DNA from: Todiramphus chloris collaris
Lineage: Eukaryota > Chordata > Aves > Coraciiformes > Alcedinidae
DNA: 64,000 bases
Direction of reading: 5' to 3'
Assembly (NCBI GenBank): GCA_025345505.1
Contig: JANVCC010000011.1
Coordinates: forward strand, 11,569,749-11,633,748
Below the pieces are notes generated by a model. That model saw only the letters and a list, made by a program, of their open reading frames with translations. It did no database searches and was not told the DNA's origin. The position numbers were made by a program, and so were the translations under genes. This document shows, one piece after another, positions 23,701 to 34,925 of the stretch. The first letter of the stretch is position 1, and every line of letters starts with the position of its first letter.

Positions 23701-26700
23701 GTTTCTCTTTAAGGAAATATGTGATCCTTTGAAACATATCATGGCTGCCAAATTCTAATCCGAAGGGCTCAGATGAGTTGCTGGAACATTGGCATTTAGT
23801 TTCATTTGAGATACTGCAAGGCATCCTTGACATCTGAATGGGGCTGACAGTACACAAGAAGGAAGGGAGGTAGATATACTTCTGGTGTAACAGCTGAAGG
23901 CCAGCCAGGATACCCTTTTCAATTTCAACATTTCAAATGATCTTGGCATTAGCAGTCTATGCTTAGGATGTGAATCATGCAGTAATTTCCTTCTGTGGTT
24001 TCCTTCAACTGGACAGGCATGGTACTGGGGCAAAATAAATTGGAATCTTCTTCTCTAGTTACTCTTGCTGTAACAGAGACTTAGTGGAGACAGGGCACTT
24101 TCAATTTCTTGTCACAATAGTTGCAATTTCTTGTCTGACTTACTAATGTCTTTTATTTATGTGTAGCTTTAAAGATCTCTATATGCAGGTGTGTACTTTT
24201 TATAGCTAGATCATCAACATAGATCTTGGTCATATGCCAGGACAAGCTCAGCTGTACAGGACTATGGCTGCAGTTGTCTCCAGAAGTGGAGACCTCCCTC
24301 CTACTTGTTTATTCCTTTTCTATTCACACAGCACAGCCAATAGAATTTGGTCTTGATCTCAGTAGCTGAGACACGGCATTTCATAAAGACCCAGTGCCTA
24401 TTTGACTAACATTTTAAAATTTGCTTCTAAATCAAGGCCTCTCCACTCATTCAACCACTCACAGAATATTTCAGAAATGAAAGCCTTGCATCTCTGCAGA
24501 TAAGTCCCTTATTACTGAAGCATCTCTCACTCTCCAAGATAATTAAAGACTTACCTGTGAACTATGGTCCTATAGGTCAAGTAGAATCATGTCTCTCAAA
24601 ATCTGAAAGACTAGAACCTGCAAAAGCAGATAAAATTCAGTCTGTGATTTCAAGAGCTATTTTCTGCCTGAATTAGGAGTCAGTGTAGAGATATGATAGA
24701 CCTAAAACCATCAAGGAATAAGGCTTACTGGCCCTCAAGGGAAGCTTTTGTGCTTGATATACCAATGTTCTGCGCACAGGGCTTTCATCAGATTCAGCTG
24801 GAGCTGTATGTGAGAGGCAGATACTGAACAAGAAGTGACCCAGTCAGTGACCAACCAGTAAAAAACCTCAAAGTGAAGAGGAAACTGTCAGAAACTAATA
24901 GTTTCAAAGGAACTCAGAATACATGGGAAAACTATTCATTTGTTTCCTAATGGGACAAATTATTCTTTAATTTCTGTTAGTTTTTGTCATATCCCTACTA
25001 TAACTACTACAACTACATAGCTGACTAGATATATATCTGCTTTAACTCACTTGATTTTGAGTTCGTGTATTTTTTGGTTCTTAAAACAGAAAGGCACAAT
25101 GCTGCATCCTATTGTCTTAGAATACCTCTAATGACTAGCAGTAAAGAGTAACCTTCTGTCTTTCATTGGAAAGCTGATGTTTTTGTTCAAACCTCTGTCT
25201 ATTGCTTTCCTCTTCCAGACTTCCACTGAAGAGTGATGATAGTCTGTGCTAGGTTCTTTAAATTCAGCAGACAAGCTTCTCACATCTGGTCAATTATCTG
25301 TGTTCTACTTGCCCTTTCTGTCTAATCCCTCTATTATATAGAAGTCCTTTATAATGTGACAGCTGAACATTAAAAACAATGTGAGGTTAGATCAGAGGCA
25401 AGCTGAAAGTAACCCCTGTCTGAATGACAGATGCCTGTGTTGTACTTATATTTTGCTTCTCCAGCACAAAGGCCCTTAAAATCTTTCATATAGGGCTTTA
25501 CAGAAATTTAAGTTAGAACAAGATTTGTTATGAGAGCTTTTCAAAATTTTGCCTAAGAAGTCTATTTAGTGGTAATACTAGTTTAAAGGTATAAGATCCT
25601 TTATAATCCTTATTAGAAATGACTGAAAAAATGCTGAGATAGATGCTTGGGCAATGGAGTAAAAATAAAGCACCTTAAATGCCTTGTTCTGTTGTGCTGA
25701 CAGATGACACCTTTGTGTACTATTTATGAATGACCTCAGTGCTATAATTTTGGGACGTTTCAAAATGTAATTTAATCCCATCTGAAGTCAAGAAGTCAGT
25801 TTCTTTTCTGCCGTTAGACATTGCTTTTCTCTTATACCTCAGCCTTTCAAACATGTATAAAAAATGATACAGACCATATTCTAACATTTTAATTGCAACC
25901 AATATGCACATGTAGTAGACATAACAGGAGAATTGACCAAGAAAAGGTGTCCATGGAATAAATATTTGCAATTCATTACCAAGTCTACTGGGGGTCCTGG
26001 GATAGATCACAGACCTTTTGCCCTTAGCTGGTCAAAAAGGAAGAAGTTTTCACATATATTTTGCTCCATATTTATACGTATGTAAATTGACACTCAAGAG
26101 CTGTACTCCTTTGCCTAACTCCAGAATTTGTCTTATTCTTCACCTTATTATTTAGTTAATTATAACTGGTTTAAATAAGATTTTTCCAAAGTGTGGTCTG
26201 AGGATGACTAGTGGACTGCAAAGCTGAGGAAATTGTCTCCTGGGGTTATTAAACTGTGTTTTCAATAACATTTAGAATTTGAAGCAAAAAGGCCGCATGA
26301 CTGACTACAAAAAATGAAGAAAGCAAATAGTGGCCCACTCCTCATTCCCAGATTGGAAAGCAATGCATTCAGTCATTAGTGCAGACAGTGTGAATGAAGA
26401 CTGCAGGAACCAATTCCACGTCCAAGCTAATTTTCATTCTGGACATTTCAATGTGCTTGGCTTAATCCTCATCCTTTCAAAAGCAGCATACTGAACAATA
26501 CTCAAGACTAATCTAGCAGATCATTAACTGAAAATGTTAAAAATAAGTTTTAATAATTTTGCCAACACTAAGTGTGAACCCTATGACAAAGGAAGAAAAG
26601 TTATTTATTATATCTGTTTTTTTCAGAGCTCTTGGAGAACACAGAAAATCCATACATTCACTTCACGGCCCCCAACCAACTGCCATTTCCATGCCCTTAA

Positions 26701-28882
26701 CATGATATTTATTCATTGAAAATTAAAGCATTAACGTGTTTGCATTCAATCCTTCTGTAATAGTAGAATCAGTAATCTAAACAGGCTGCTAGATTCCAAT
26801 GACATATTCATTAGGACTGAATTATGAGTTCAGCACATCCTGAAAATAGGGACTTCTTAGTACATTTGTACAGCTGTCATTTTGCTGCAGACACAGACCA
26901 AGAAAGGAATGACTGCAAAACCAAATGCAATAGACCAGCCTTTTTGGTAACCATACCCTCCTTTCCTCCTCTAAACAGTATTCCTCTGACAGGATTTGCC
27001 TGACAGAGAAAAAGAGTAAGTCGATATTTGGAAATAAATGTAAGAGAAAGAAGAAGGTTTAAAAGCATTGGGTGAAATATGCTCTGAAACTAACATACAT
27101 CAGAGAATAAAGCCCACAGTATAATTTGTTTTAAAACAGTAAAAAAGCACATAAGTTCACTTTGCACCATATGGTGTTAAGTTAAATCTGCTTCGTAATT
27201 TTGAGACAAGAACATATGCACCCAATGAAGTAGCAGTTGTTATAGAAAATACTACTGTTTTGTTAGTAAATAACATTACAAATCTAAAAGTAGCCCCTTA
27301 AGTGATTTTTCTCTCCAGTAGATTAGTATGAGGAACAGCCATTACTGTGATTGAGTTACCTGGCTAGGTGTGTGTGAAAGTCTGCAGAAGCCTGCTTGTC
27401 TGAGAAGATGCGATCACATAATTACATTTCTTATACTGTACATAGCATTTTAACATTTCATTTCCACCTTTTTGAATGAGGAGTGCTCATGCTGCCACTC
27501 AGAGATGAGCAAGAGAAACAGCCCCTTTTTTTTTTGCATTTTCTCATTTGATCCTATATATCTTATATGCGTAAATCAAGTCAGGCTATGCAGCTGTTCA
27601 CATTCGCCTGTTGCACTGGGGCAAAACTGCAGTTGTTTCAGCATGGTACTCTGAACCCGGTAGAGAGGTGCTGGTGCTCTGTATGGTGGTTCTGGTGAAT
27701 GAGCATGCTTCAGCTTCCTGGCAAACTGGTGACACTGCAGACTGTGTCAATACTGGGTGGCACAGCTATAGAGGGGTGGGGGAAGGACACAGAGCCATGG
27801 AGGAAAGTGCATAGACAGAGATTTCAGTGGATATAGAAAGGACTTAGAGAAGTCATTGCCTTCTTAGCACACTGGCTTTTACTTAAACAAGTTCTATTAG
27901 GAGTTTGGGAGCAGCAAGAAGGTATTTTGGGTCCCTACCATGCCTCAGGTGAGGAGCCAGCCACACCTGAATGATACCATTGACTTCAGTGCTAGTGCTA
28001 TCTAAAACAGTAACTGCAGTTTCTAAAGAGTAGCATATCTGTATGCTGCTAGCACTGTGATAAAAGCTAAGGGGGGAAGGCCAAATAATATCCTGTCCAG
28101 ATACTGATAGGCCCATCCCGGGAGCCATCAGCCCATCTAAGGCCCATCAGCACAAGCCCAGAGGAGTACAGAGGCACATCCCCAGGTAGGGATGAACATG
28201 AATTGAGGATTCCTGAGGAACCACCACCCTGCTTGGGCCTCTCCCAGGTCTGCCCCAGCAGAGCCTCAGCCCCAGTGTCCAGGTGTGAAACCTGTCACCA
28301 TGAATCAACGGGAGCAGCTTTCTGGATCACCTTTTGGACTAAGAGGACTGCTGCCTAGGGGTGTGAAACTTTATGGGATACAGGGGAAAAGCAGTTTGAC
28401 ATCTCACAGGACTTGGGAGAGGAATCAGAGTTGGGAAAAGGGAGATGTTCAAGTGATTTGTGGAGGAACAAGAGTGAGAAAATAGAAGGGTAAGCAGGTG
28501 AAAAGGGGCTGGTTGTGTATAAGTAGTGGGCTGGTCATTCCCTGTGCTGGATCAACATGGTCTGTCCTGTCTTCTTATCAAATTCTTTTCTATCTCTTTC
28601 CAGTGATTCTTTATTCTGTGTGGGGGGTGTGAGTGCAGTAACTGAAGTCAGACTGTGAGTCAGGGTGTCTGTGTGTCTATGGTATCAGTGACTGCAGCAA
28701 GTGTGGGTGTGTGGTCACTAGTGAAGACCAAGCTGGTGAGCAGATGAAGTGGCCTGGGAGCAAGGAGGTGAGTGGGTCTCTAAGGATCAGATCTAAGTGC
28801 AAGAATGCCAGTGTTTGTCTAAGGCCATGGGGTTTAGAGCACAGGGGGATAGTTATTGGGACCTGGGAAGTTCCAACCATTT

Positions 28883-28923
28883 GTGAGTGTGTGTGCGTGC
28901 GTATACGTGCATACACATGCATG
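28883..28923. repeat. Alternating TG/CG/CA purine-pyrimidine tract
   Basis: An imperfect (TG)n run grades into GCGTGCGTATACGTGCATACACATGCATG. It is almost fully alternating purine-pyrimidine, a Z-DNA-prone type of sequence. Confidence 0.75.
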
Positions 28924-29064
28924 TTAGCCTGTACCAGCAACTGGAGTGGGATTACAGCCTCAGGGTTCTGTATGTCTAGGTGCCAGTAACTGGGGAAGCT
29001 GGGGTCAAGGGGCAGCTACTTGGCAGACTGTCTATGACCAGTACCTGGAGTGATTCATACTGTA

Positions 29065-29088
29065 CACATGCACGCACACACACACAAA
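29065..29088. repeat. (CA)n microsatellite
   Basis: Imperfect CA repeat with an ATG and a CG interruption. Confidence 0.8.
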
Positions 29089-29193
29089 TATCTTATTGGG
29101 TTTCTATCCTGCTCAGGAAGAGAGTGGAGCAGGATGAGGCCTTTGCTGCTCTCTGTCTTCATATAAGTTCTCTGAGTGTCTGTGTGGTTGGCC

Positions 29194-29244
29194 ATATATA
29201 TGTATATATGTAAATATGTATATACTGTGCATGTATGTATATAT
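29194..29244. repeat. (TA)/(TG) microsatellite
   Basis: Interleaved ATATAT and GTATATATG units over about 50 bases. Confidence 0.8.
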
Positions 29245-30711
29245 GAGGTGCATGTGTGTGGCCTGTGTTCATGTTCCTTCTGGGAAGATAATCTGCAGCC
29301 TCAGTACAAATAGGACCATGGGACAAAAGTGGCAGCAGCCTTGCCTCTGTTGACATGCTGGATCCAGCAGGATATATTTTCCTTTAATACATTAATTATG
29401 CTCATTCAATCTTCTATTTTCTTTCCTCACTCACCATTCATGTTATGAGCCCAATATCAAGAACAGCTTCCAACTGCAGCAAATGTCTTATGACTATATG
29501 TTTTGGTAGTGCTAGACTGTATTTCAGGAGCATATATCCCTTTCTGAACCCATGCCATTAGAAGTTACTATTTCAAGTACATCCTGCTGTGTGCTGAAGT
29601 GATCTACTGAAGCACATGGATGCTGGGACAGACCCATGTGGGTACCAAGAAAATTAAAACTTTTTCTTATCTCACAAGCCACTGACCAGGAACAGAGAAC
29701 ATGGAAATAGGATTGTGACAGCTGTGAGTCTCCACAATTTGTACTTGGCTCTCCACAGGGAGGAACAACTGCCTTCTCTCAATTAATCCCGACAGTAGAA
29801 AGATTGGACATGTGACAGCTGCCTTGACAAATATCTTGATCATAGTGCTTAATCCTTCTTTGGCAGTCTTTGCAATCAATGAAATATGACTCCTATCTTC
29901 AAGCTTGACAAGATCTTGGAAAGCTCAGACTAATTGGTAATTTCAATGTCTAAAACCTTTGGAAAAGTTTTTATATGGTATAATTACATATTTAATTACA
30001 AAATTCTTTAACACCTGTAGGACACTGTAAATGCTACTCTGATCTCTGCTGAGGGCAGATGCTTTATTGCTTCCTTTGCTTTCCTTTCTCTCATTTTTGC
30101 AGTCCTTACTTGGGTCTTTGGTTTTATAATTCCTCTCCTTTACTATAGTATGACTATGTTCGAATCTACAAGATAATATTTGGTGAGTGGCATGAATTTG
30201 TCTTCAAGATTCTTTGAAATTGTGATAGATATTTAAAAAACATGTCTGGATTCTTTCACATCCTTGCCTTCTTTTGCCCAAAAGAGGGCAGTCTATACCT
30301 GACTTTCTTCCAATTCTGGTTGGGGTTTTTTTTGTTTTTTTTTTTTTTCCTCTTGCATTCAGCTTTTAATTGTACAAAAGATGGTCCCATCTTGTCATTT
30401 ACAGTTCAAAATATATGGATCTCCTTAGTTCATCTCAAATGCAAATCATTCACAAAGTAGGGAAAAAGAAAAATGTGCACTGTAATTCAGTAAATAATGA
30501 AACAGTTTTCCTTTTCAGTTTTTCCCCACAAGTAAAAGATAGGAGAAGGCTCATGGTTTGATCTATAACATTAACATGTGAACAGTTTCATTGGTGAAGT
30601 AGCATTTGGCCTTTCCCATGGTGGAAGGATAATATTACCTAGTCTTACGTTTTGCATGGCAGCATGTTGGGCTTCTTTCTCTTAATCTTAATGCTCCTGG
30701 AGACAAATATA

Positions 30712-31865
30712 TCATAGACTCATAGAGTCATAGAATACCAGGTTGGAAGGGACCTCAAGGGTCATCTGGTCCAATCTTACGTGGCAAAAGTGCCATCTAG
30801 AAAAGATGGCCCAGCACCCTGTCCAACTGAATCTTTAAAAAGTCTGGTATTATGGAATCCACCACTTCCCTGGAGAGATTATTCCAATGATTGATTGTTC
30901 TCATTGTGAAAAATTTTCCTTTTCTGTCCAGATGGAATCTCTCCAGGTGTAACTTGTATCCATTACCCATTGTCTTTTCCATGTGACTCCTTGTAAAACG
31001 GGAGTCTCCTTCTTCTTTGTAGCCACCCTTTATATACTGGAATATGGTGATAACGTCTCCTGTAAGCCTTCTTTTCTCAAGGTTGAACAAACCCAGTTGT
31101 CTCAGACTTTTCTTAAATAGCAGTTTCTCAGTCCTCTGATTGCCTCTGTGGCCCTTCTCTGGACCCTCTCCGGACTGTCCACATCAAGTGAGCAGCTTAT
31201 TTTGTCCTGGAAGGTGATCAGGATTGTCAAGCACAGTTTGGCCTTGATGTATCCATGCTGACTTTTCCCAATCATGTACTTCATTTGTCTTGTTATAACC
31301 CACAGGAGGATTCATTCCATAATTTTCCCAGGGAATAAAGTAATGGGCTTATAATATCTTTTAAGCCCTTCTTGTAGATGTGGGTGACATTACCTTTATT
31401 CCAGGCTTTTGTTATAACCCCAAATCTCCACAATTTCTCTATGGAGAGCAGCCTCACAACAACATCAGCTTTATGTTACTGATCTGAATTATTCCCCAGT
31501 TGGTTGCAATGGCATGAACATTGCTTCTTTGGACCCTGCCCTGATGAGTCCTTCAGTTTAAAGGCCACCTCACCGAGTTGGCCAGCCTGCTGTCAAAAAT
31601 TCCTTGCCTCTTCTAGGCAGGCAGATCCCACCCATTCTTAACAGGCTATAGTCATCAAAGAATGTCCCATTGTCATAAAAGCCTTTCCTCTGGTAGAATG
31701 GAGGAAAAGACAACTTGGGCGTCAATACTTTTCACTTGCACCCCCAGGGCTTTGTAGTCTTCCATGATTCTGCCCAGGTTCTGGCTTGCAACGTCAATGA
31801 TGTAGTCATTAGGTAATTTTTCATATGCCTGTGCATCAGCACTAGCATGTCAGGAGTTATCTAGT
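30712..31865 (-). mobile_element. CR1 LINE with two large internal deletions
   Basis: The element's 3' end is at 30712, where the plus strand shows ATCATAGACTCATAGAGTCATAGAAT, the complement of the ATTCTRTG tail. Upstream on the minus strand come the ORF2 C-terminus (LEKRRLTGDVITIFQYIKGG at 31085-31025; NHWNNLSREVVDS near 30870) and PERVQRRATEAIRGL near 31160. Then comes a jump to RT fingers (FPGKIME near 31340, IGKSQHGYIKAKLCLT near 31260), and then a jump to the ORF1 esterase (31500-31860). The whole RT palm (including YLDFSKAF and FADD) and the endonuclease are missing, so a progenitor of several kb is reduced to about 1.15 kb in the correct order. It is non-functional. Confidence 0.9.
31500..31865 (-). 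pseudogene. CR1 ORF1 esterase remnant, catalytic His block lost
   Basis: The minus strand gives YIIDVASQNLGRIMEDYKAL near 31780, then GVQVKSIDAQVVFSSILP near 31730, a frame change near 31690, and GFYDNGTFFDD near 31675, then MGGICLPRRGKEF near 31635. This matches the C-terminal SGNH-type esterase of amniote CR1 ORF1, in which the last block reads D-G-[IV]-H-L-S. Here that block is G-G-I-C-L-P, so both the Asp and the His of the catalytic pair are replaced. Compare the copy at 1983-2410, which keeps DGVHLS. The remnant sits directly upstream of RT fingers because the endonuclease is deleted. Confidence 0.8.
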
Positions 31866-32784
31866 TGAACAGCTAATAATTCACCAATGCAACGTGCTGT
31901 GGACAGCAGCTGTTGCTTAACTCTGGATTTTGTCCTCCCGTCTTCTTTACTGTTGTGGTCCATGCAGTTGATGTCTACATTTTTTGTCTATGGTGGAAAA
32001 GGAGGAATGCTGTCATGTAACAGGCACTTCCCTGTCTCTGGGCCCTCACTTTGGTGGTTTAGTTTGTCTTTGGTTTGCAGTAGTGCAAGTAGAACTGAGT
32101 CAATTCTCCTATATTTTACAGAGCAGTAGTATGTGAAAGTGGAGTTGTGAATGACTGAGCACAGCAGTCCATGCAAGAAGATAAGAAATCTTCTATTCAA
32201 TCATCAGTGACAACTTAAAATACAGCTGTCTGCTTGTGGAATTTATTTTTTGTTAATAATGGCTTTTAGTTTAGTTCCCTTTTTGTGAAGGTGAACTGAA
32301 GTAACTGAACAGATAGGGGGAAGAGGTTTGAGAAGATGTACTAGGGATGGTCTATAGAGTTGACAAGCTGTGAATATGCTCTCTCACACCAGCACATTTG
32401 TTATAAATCACAGCATCATGTACTTTCTATACACAGATATGTACATATACATACATATACATATATAAAACACTATGTATATGTGCGTATAGCATTAAAA
32501 AACCTGTGAGATGCTTTGGTGTCTTAGATATGTGTAAAAGCACCTAAAAGGCAACTAATTTATTAAAAAGAGGTCTATTAACTAATATTGAAAACCTAGC
32601 ACTCTTCTTTCTCATTGATTAATATAGCTATTAATTAACACAGGGTATTAACCCCACCAAATCAATCACACAAGAGGGACTTGTCCAAGACAGTCACTGC
32701 TTTAAACAACATTTGTTCTACCATTACTTACCTTGAGGTCTCTATGGCTATGTAGGTTGGGAGTTTTGAGTGAATGGAAGAATT
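31866..32784. other. Noncoding spacer between two CR1 copies
   Basis: No coding sequence is recognised. Open frames at 31887-32129 (+) and 31988-32200 (-) overlap each other and have no domain. An AT/TG-rich dinucleotide tract lies at 32436-32491. Confidence 0.55.
32436..32491. repeat. (TA)(CA)-type imperfect microsatellite
   Basis: ATGTACATATACATACATATACATATATA followed by TATGTATATGTGCGTATA: alternating purine-pyrimidine over about 55 bases with one interruption (AAAACACTA). Confidence 0.75.
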
Positions 32785-34925
32785 ACAGAATCATAGAATC
32801 ATTTCAATTGAAAAATACCTTTAAGATCATTGAGTCCAACCATTAACCTAACACTGCCAAGCTGACCAATAAACCATGTCCCTCAGCACTTCATCTACAT
32901 ATCTTTTAAATGTGTCCAAGGATGGCGACTCCATCACCTCCCTGGGCAGCCTGTTCCACTGCTTTAGAACCCTTTCTGTGAAGAAGCTTTTCCTAATATC
33001 CAACCTAATAACCCTTCCCCGGAACAACTTGAGGCCATTTCCTCTTGTCTTATCACTTGTTACTTGGGAGAAGAGAAAGGCCCCTTCCCTTTCAGGTAGT
33101 GCAGAGTGATAAGGTCTTCCCTGAATCTCCTTTTCTCCAGGGTAAACAACCCCAGTTCTCTCAGTCACTCATCATAAGACTCGTGCTCTAGACCCTTTAT
33201 CAGCTTCATTGTCCTTTGCACATGCTCCAGCACCTCAATGTCTTTCTTGCAGTGGCGAGTCCAAAACTGAATACAATATTCAAGGTGTGGCCACACCAGT
33301 GCTGAGTACAGGGGGACAACCACTCCCCTAGTCCTGCTGGCCACGCTATTTCTGATACAAGTCAGGATGCCATTGGCCTTCTTGGACATCTGAGCACACT
33401 GCTTGTTTATGTTCAGCCAGCTGTTGACTGACAGCCCCAGGTCCTTTTCCACACAGCAGCTTTCCAGACACTCCTCCCCAGGCCTGTAGTGTCACCTGGG
33501 GTTTTTGTGACCCAAGTGCAGGATCCAGCAGTTGGCCTTGTTGAACTTCATACCACTGGCTTTGTCCAATCGATCCATTCTGTCCAGGTACCTCTGAAAA
33601 GCCTTCCTACCCTCAAACATATCTACACTCTAGCCTAACTTCATATTATTAGCAAACTTACTGAGGGTGCATGGATCCCATTGTCTAGATATTTGCTAAA
33701 GATATTAAACAGAACAGGTCACATTATTGAGCCCTGGGGAACACCACTTGTGACTGGCCACCAACTGGACTTTAATCCATTCACCACCACTCTTTGGTCT
33801 CAGTCATCAAGACGGTTTTCACCCAGTGAAGAGTATGCCCATCCAAGCCACGAGCAGTGAGTTTCTCCAGGAGAATGCTGTAGAAAACAGTATCAAAAGT
33901 TTTACTAAAGTCCAGGTAGACAATATCCACAGCCTTTCCCTCATCCACTAAGTGGGTCACCTGGTCATGGATAAGTTTAGTCAAGTACCGGCTTTTCATA
34001 AACCCATGCTGTCTGGACTTGAATCCTTGGTGGTCCTGTGTGTGACTCATGGTTGCACTCAGGATGATCTATTCCATAACCTTCCCCAGCACCAAGGTCA
34101 GACTGACAGGCCTGTGGTTTCCCAGATCTTCCTTCTGGACCTTCTTATAGATGGGTGTCATATTAACTAACCTCCAGCCAACTGGGACCTCCCCAGTTAG
34201 CCAGGAATGCTGATAAATGATGAAAAGTGGCCTGATGAGTACTTCTGCCTTGTGTGTCAGCACCCTTGGGTGGATACCATCTGGCCCCGTAGACTTCTGT
34301 GAATCTAAGTGGAGTAGCAGGTCACACAGCAGTTCCCCTTGGATTATGGGTGTTTCATTCTGCTCCTTGTCCCTGTCTTGCAGCTCAACAGTCTGGGGAC
34401 CTGGAGAACAGCTGGTCTTACTATTGAAGACTGAGGTGTCGAAGACATTAAGTACCTCAGCCTTTTCTTCATCCTTTGTCACTATGTATCCCCCTGCATC
34501 TAACAGGGGGATGGACATTTTCCTTAGTCCTCCTCTTTTTGCTAATATATCTATGGAAACATTTTCTATTGTCTTTTATAGTAGTGGCCAATTTAAGTTC
34601 TAGTTGGGCTTTGGCCCTTCTAATTTTCTCCCTGCATAACCTCACAACATCCTTGTAGTCTTTGAGAGTTGTCTGCCCTCTCTTACAGAGGTCATAAACT
34701 CTCTTTTTTTTTCCTGAGCTCCAGCATAATTTTCCTGTTCAGCCATGCCAGCCTTCTACCCCACTGACTCATCTTTTTTACACATGCCTCCAACCATCAC
34801 ATCGCCCACAAGTCTTTCTCTGTTTACAAAAACCAGATCTAAGGAGGCACTTTTCCTACTTGGCTCACTAACCATCTGTGTGAGGAAGTTATCTTTGTTT
34901 ATACCCTAGTGGAGTCTGAACTGCG
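32785..34925 (-). mobile_element. CR1 LINE, 5'-truncated within the endonuclease
   Basis: The 3' end is at 32785 (plus strand AATTACAGAATCATAGAATCATTT). On the minus strand the element begins inside the C-terminal endonuclease region near 34925, and runs through the linker and all of RT to the 3' tail. The 5' truncation is typical of CR1 insertions. It lies less than 1 kb from the CR1 at 30712-31865 in the same orientation. The two have different 3' sequences and deletions, so they are separate insertions and not a duplication. Confidence 0.94.
32848..34925 (-). pseudogene. CR1 ORF2 reverse transcriptase, both catalytic Asp mutated
   Basis: In order on the minus strand: AWLNRKIMLELRKKK near 34745, RREKIRRAKAQLELK-like linker near 34620, KSTGPDGIHPRVLT near 34285, GEVPVGWRLVNMTPIYKK near 34170, NHRPVSLTLVLGKVME near 34090, DEGKAVDIVYLDFSKTFDTV near 33920 and SGVPQGSIM near 33740. 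The catalytic box follows at 33645-33656, and then the thumb: [10 protein letters not shown] at 33452, [20 protein letters not shown] near 33290, [20 protein letters not shown] near 33020 and [19 protein letters not shown] near 32940. The FADD box reads FANN, so both metal-binding Asp of the second motif are Asn. Several frameshifts and stops add to the damage. It encodes no working enzyme. Confidence 0.93.

Larger units (their letters stand above)
14896..30711. other. Long noncoding stretch, no gene identified
   Basis: I see no coding region, RNA gene or clear transposon across these roughly 15.8 kb. Two parts are less AT-rich than the rest (about 16000-16620 and 27600-29360). They contain open frames up to 120 codons (16253-16615, minus) but no domain, splice structure or repetition that supports a gene. 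Simple-sequence tracts are listed separately. Poly-T and A/T tracts occur near 18508-18562 and 19950-19979. Confidence 0.55.

Noticed and set aside
30712..34925. The two neighbouring minus-strand CR1s as one duplicated element
   Set aside because: They have different tails, different internal deletions and diverged coding blocks. They are independent insertions.
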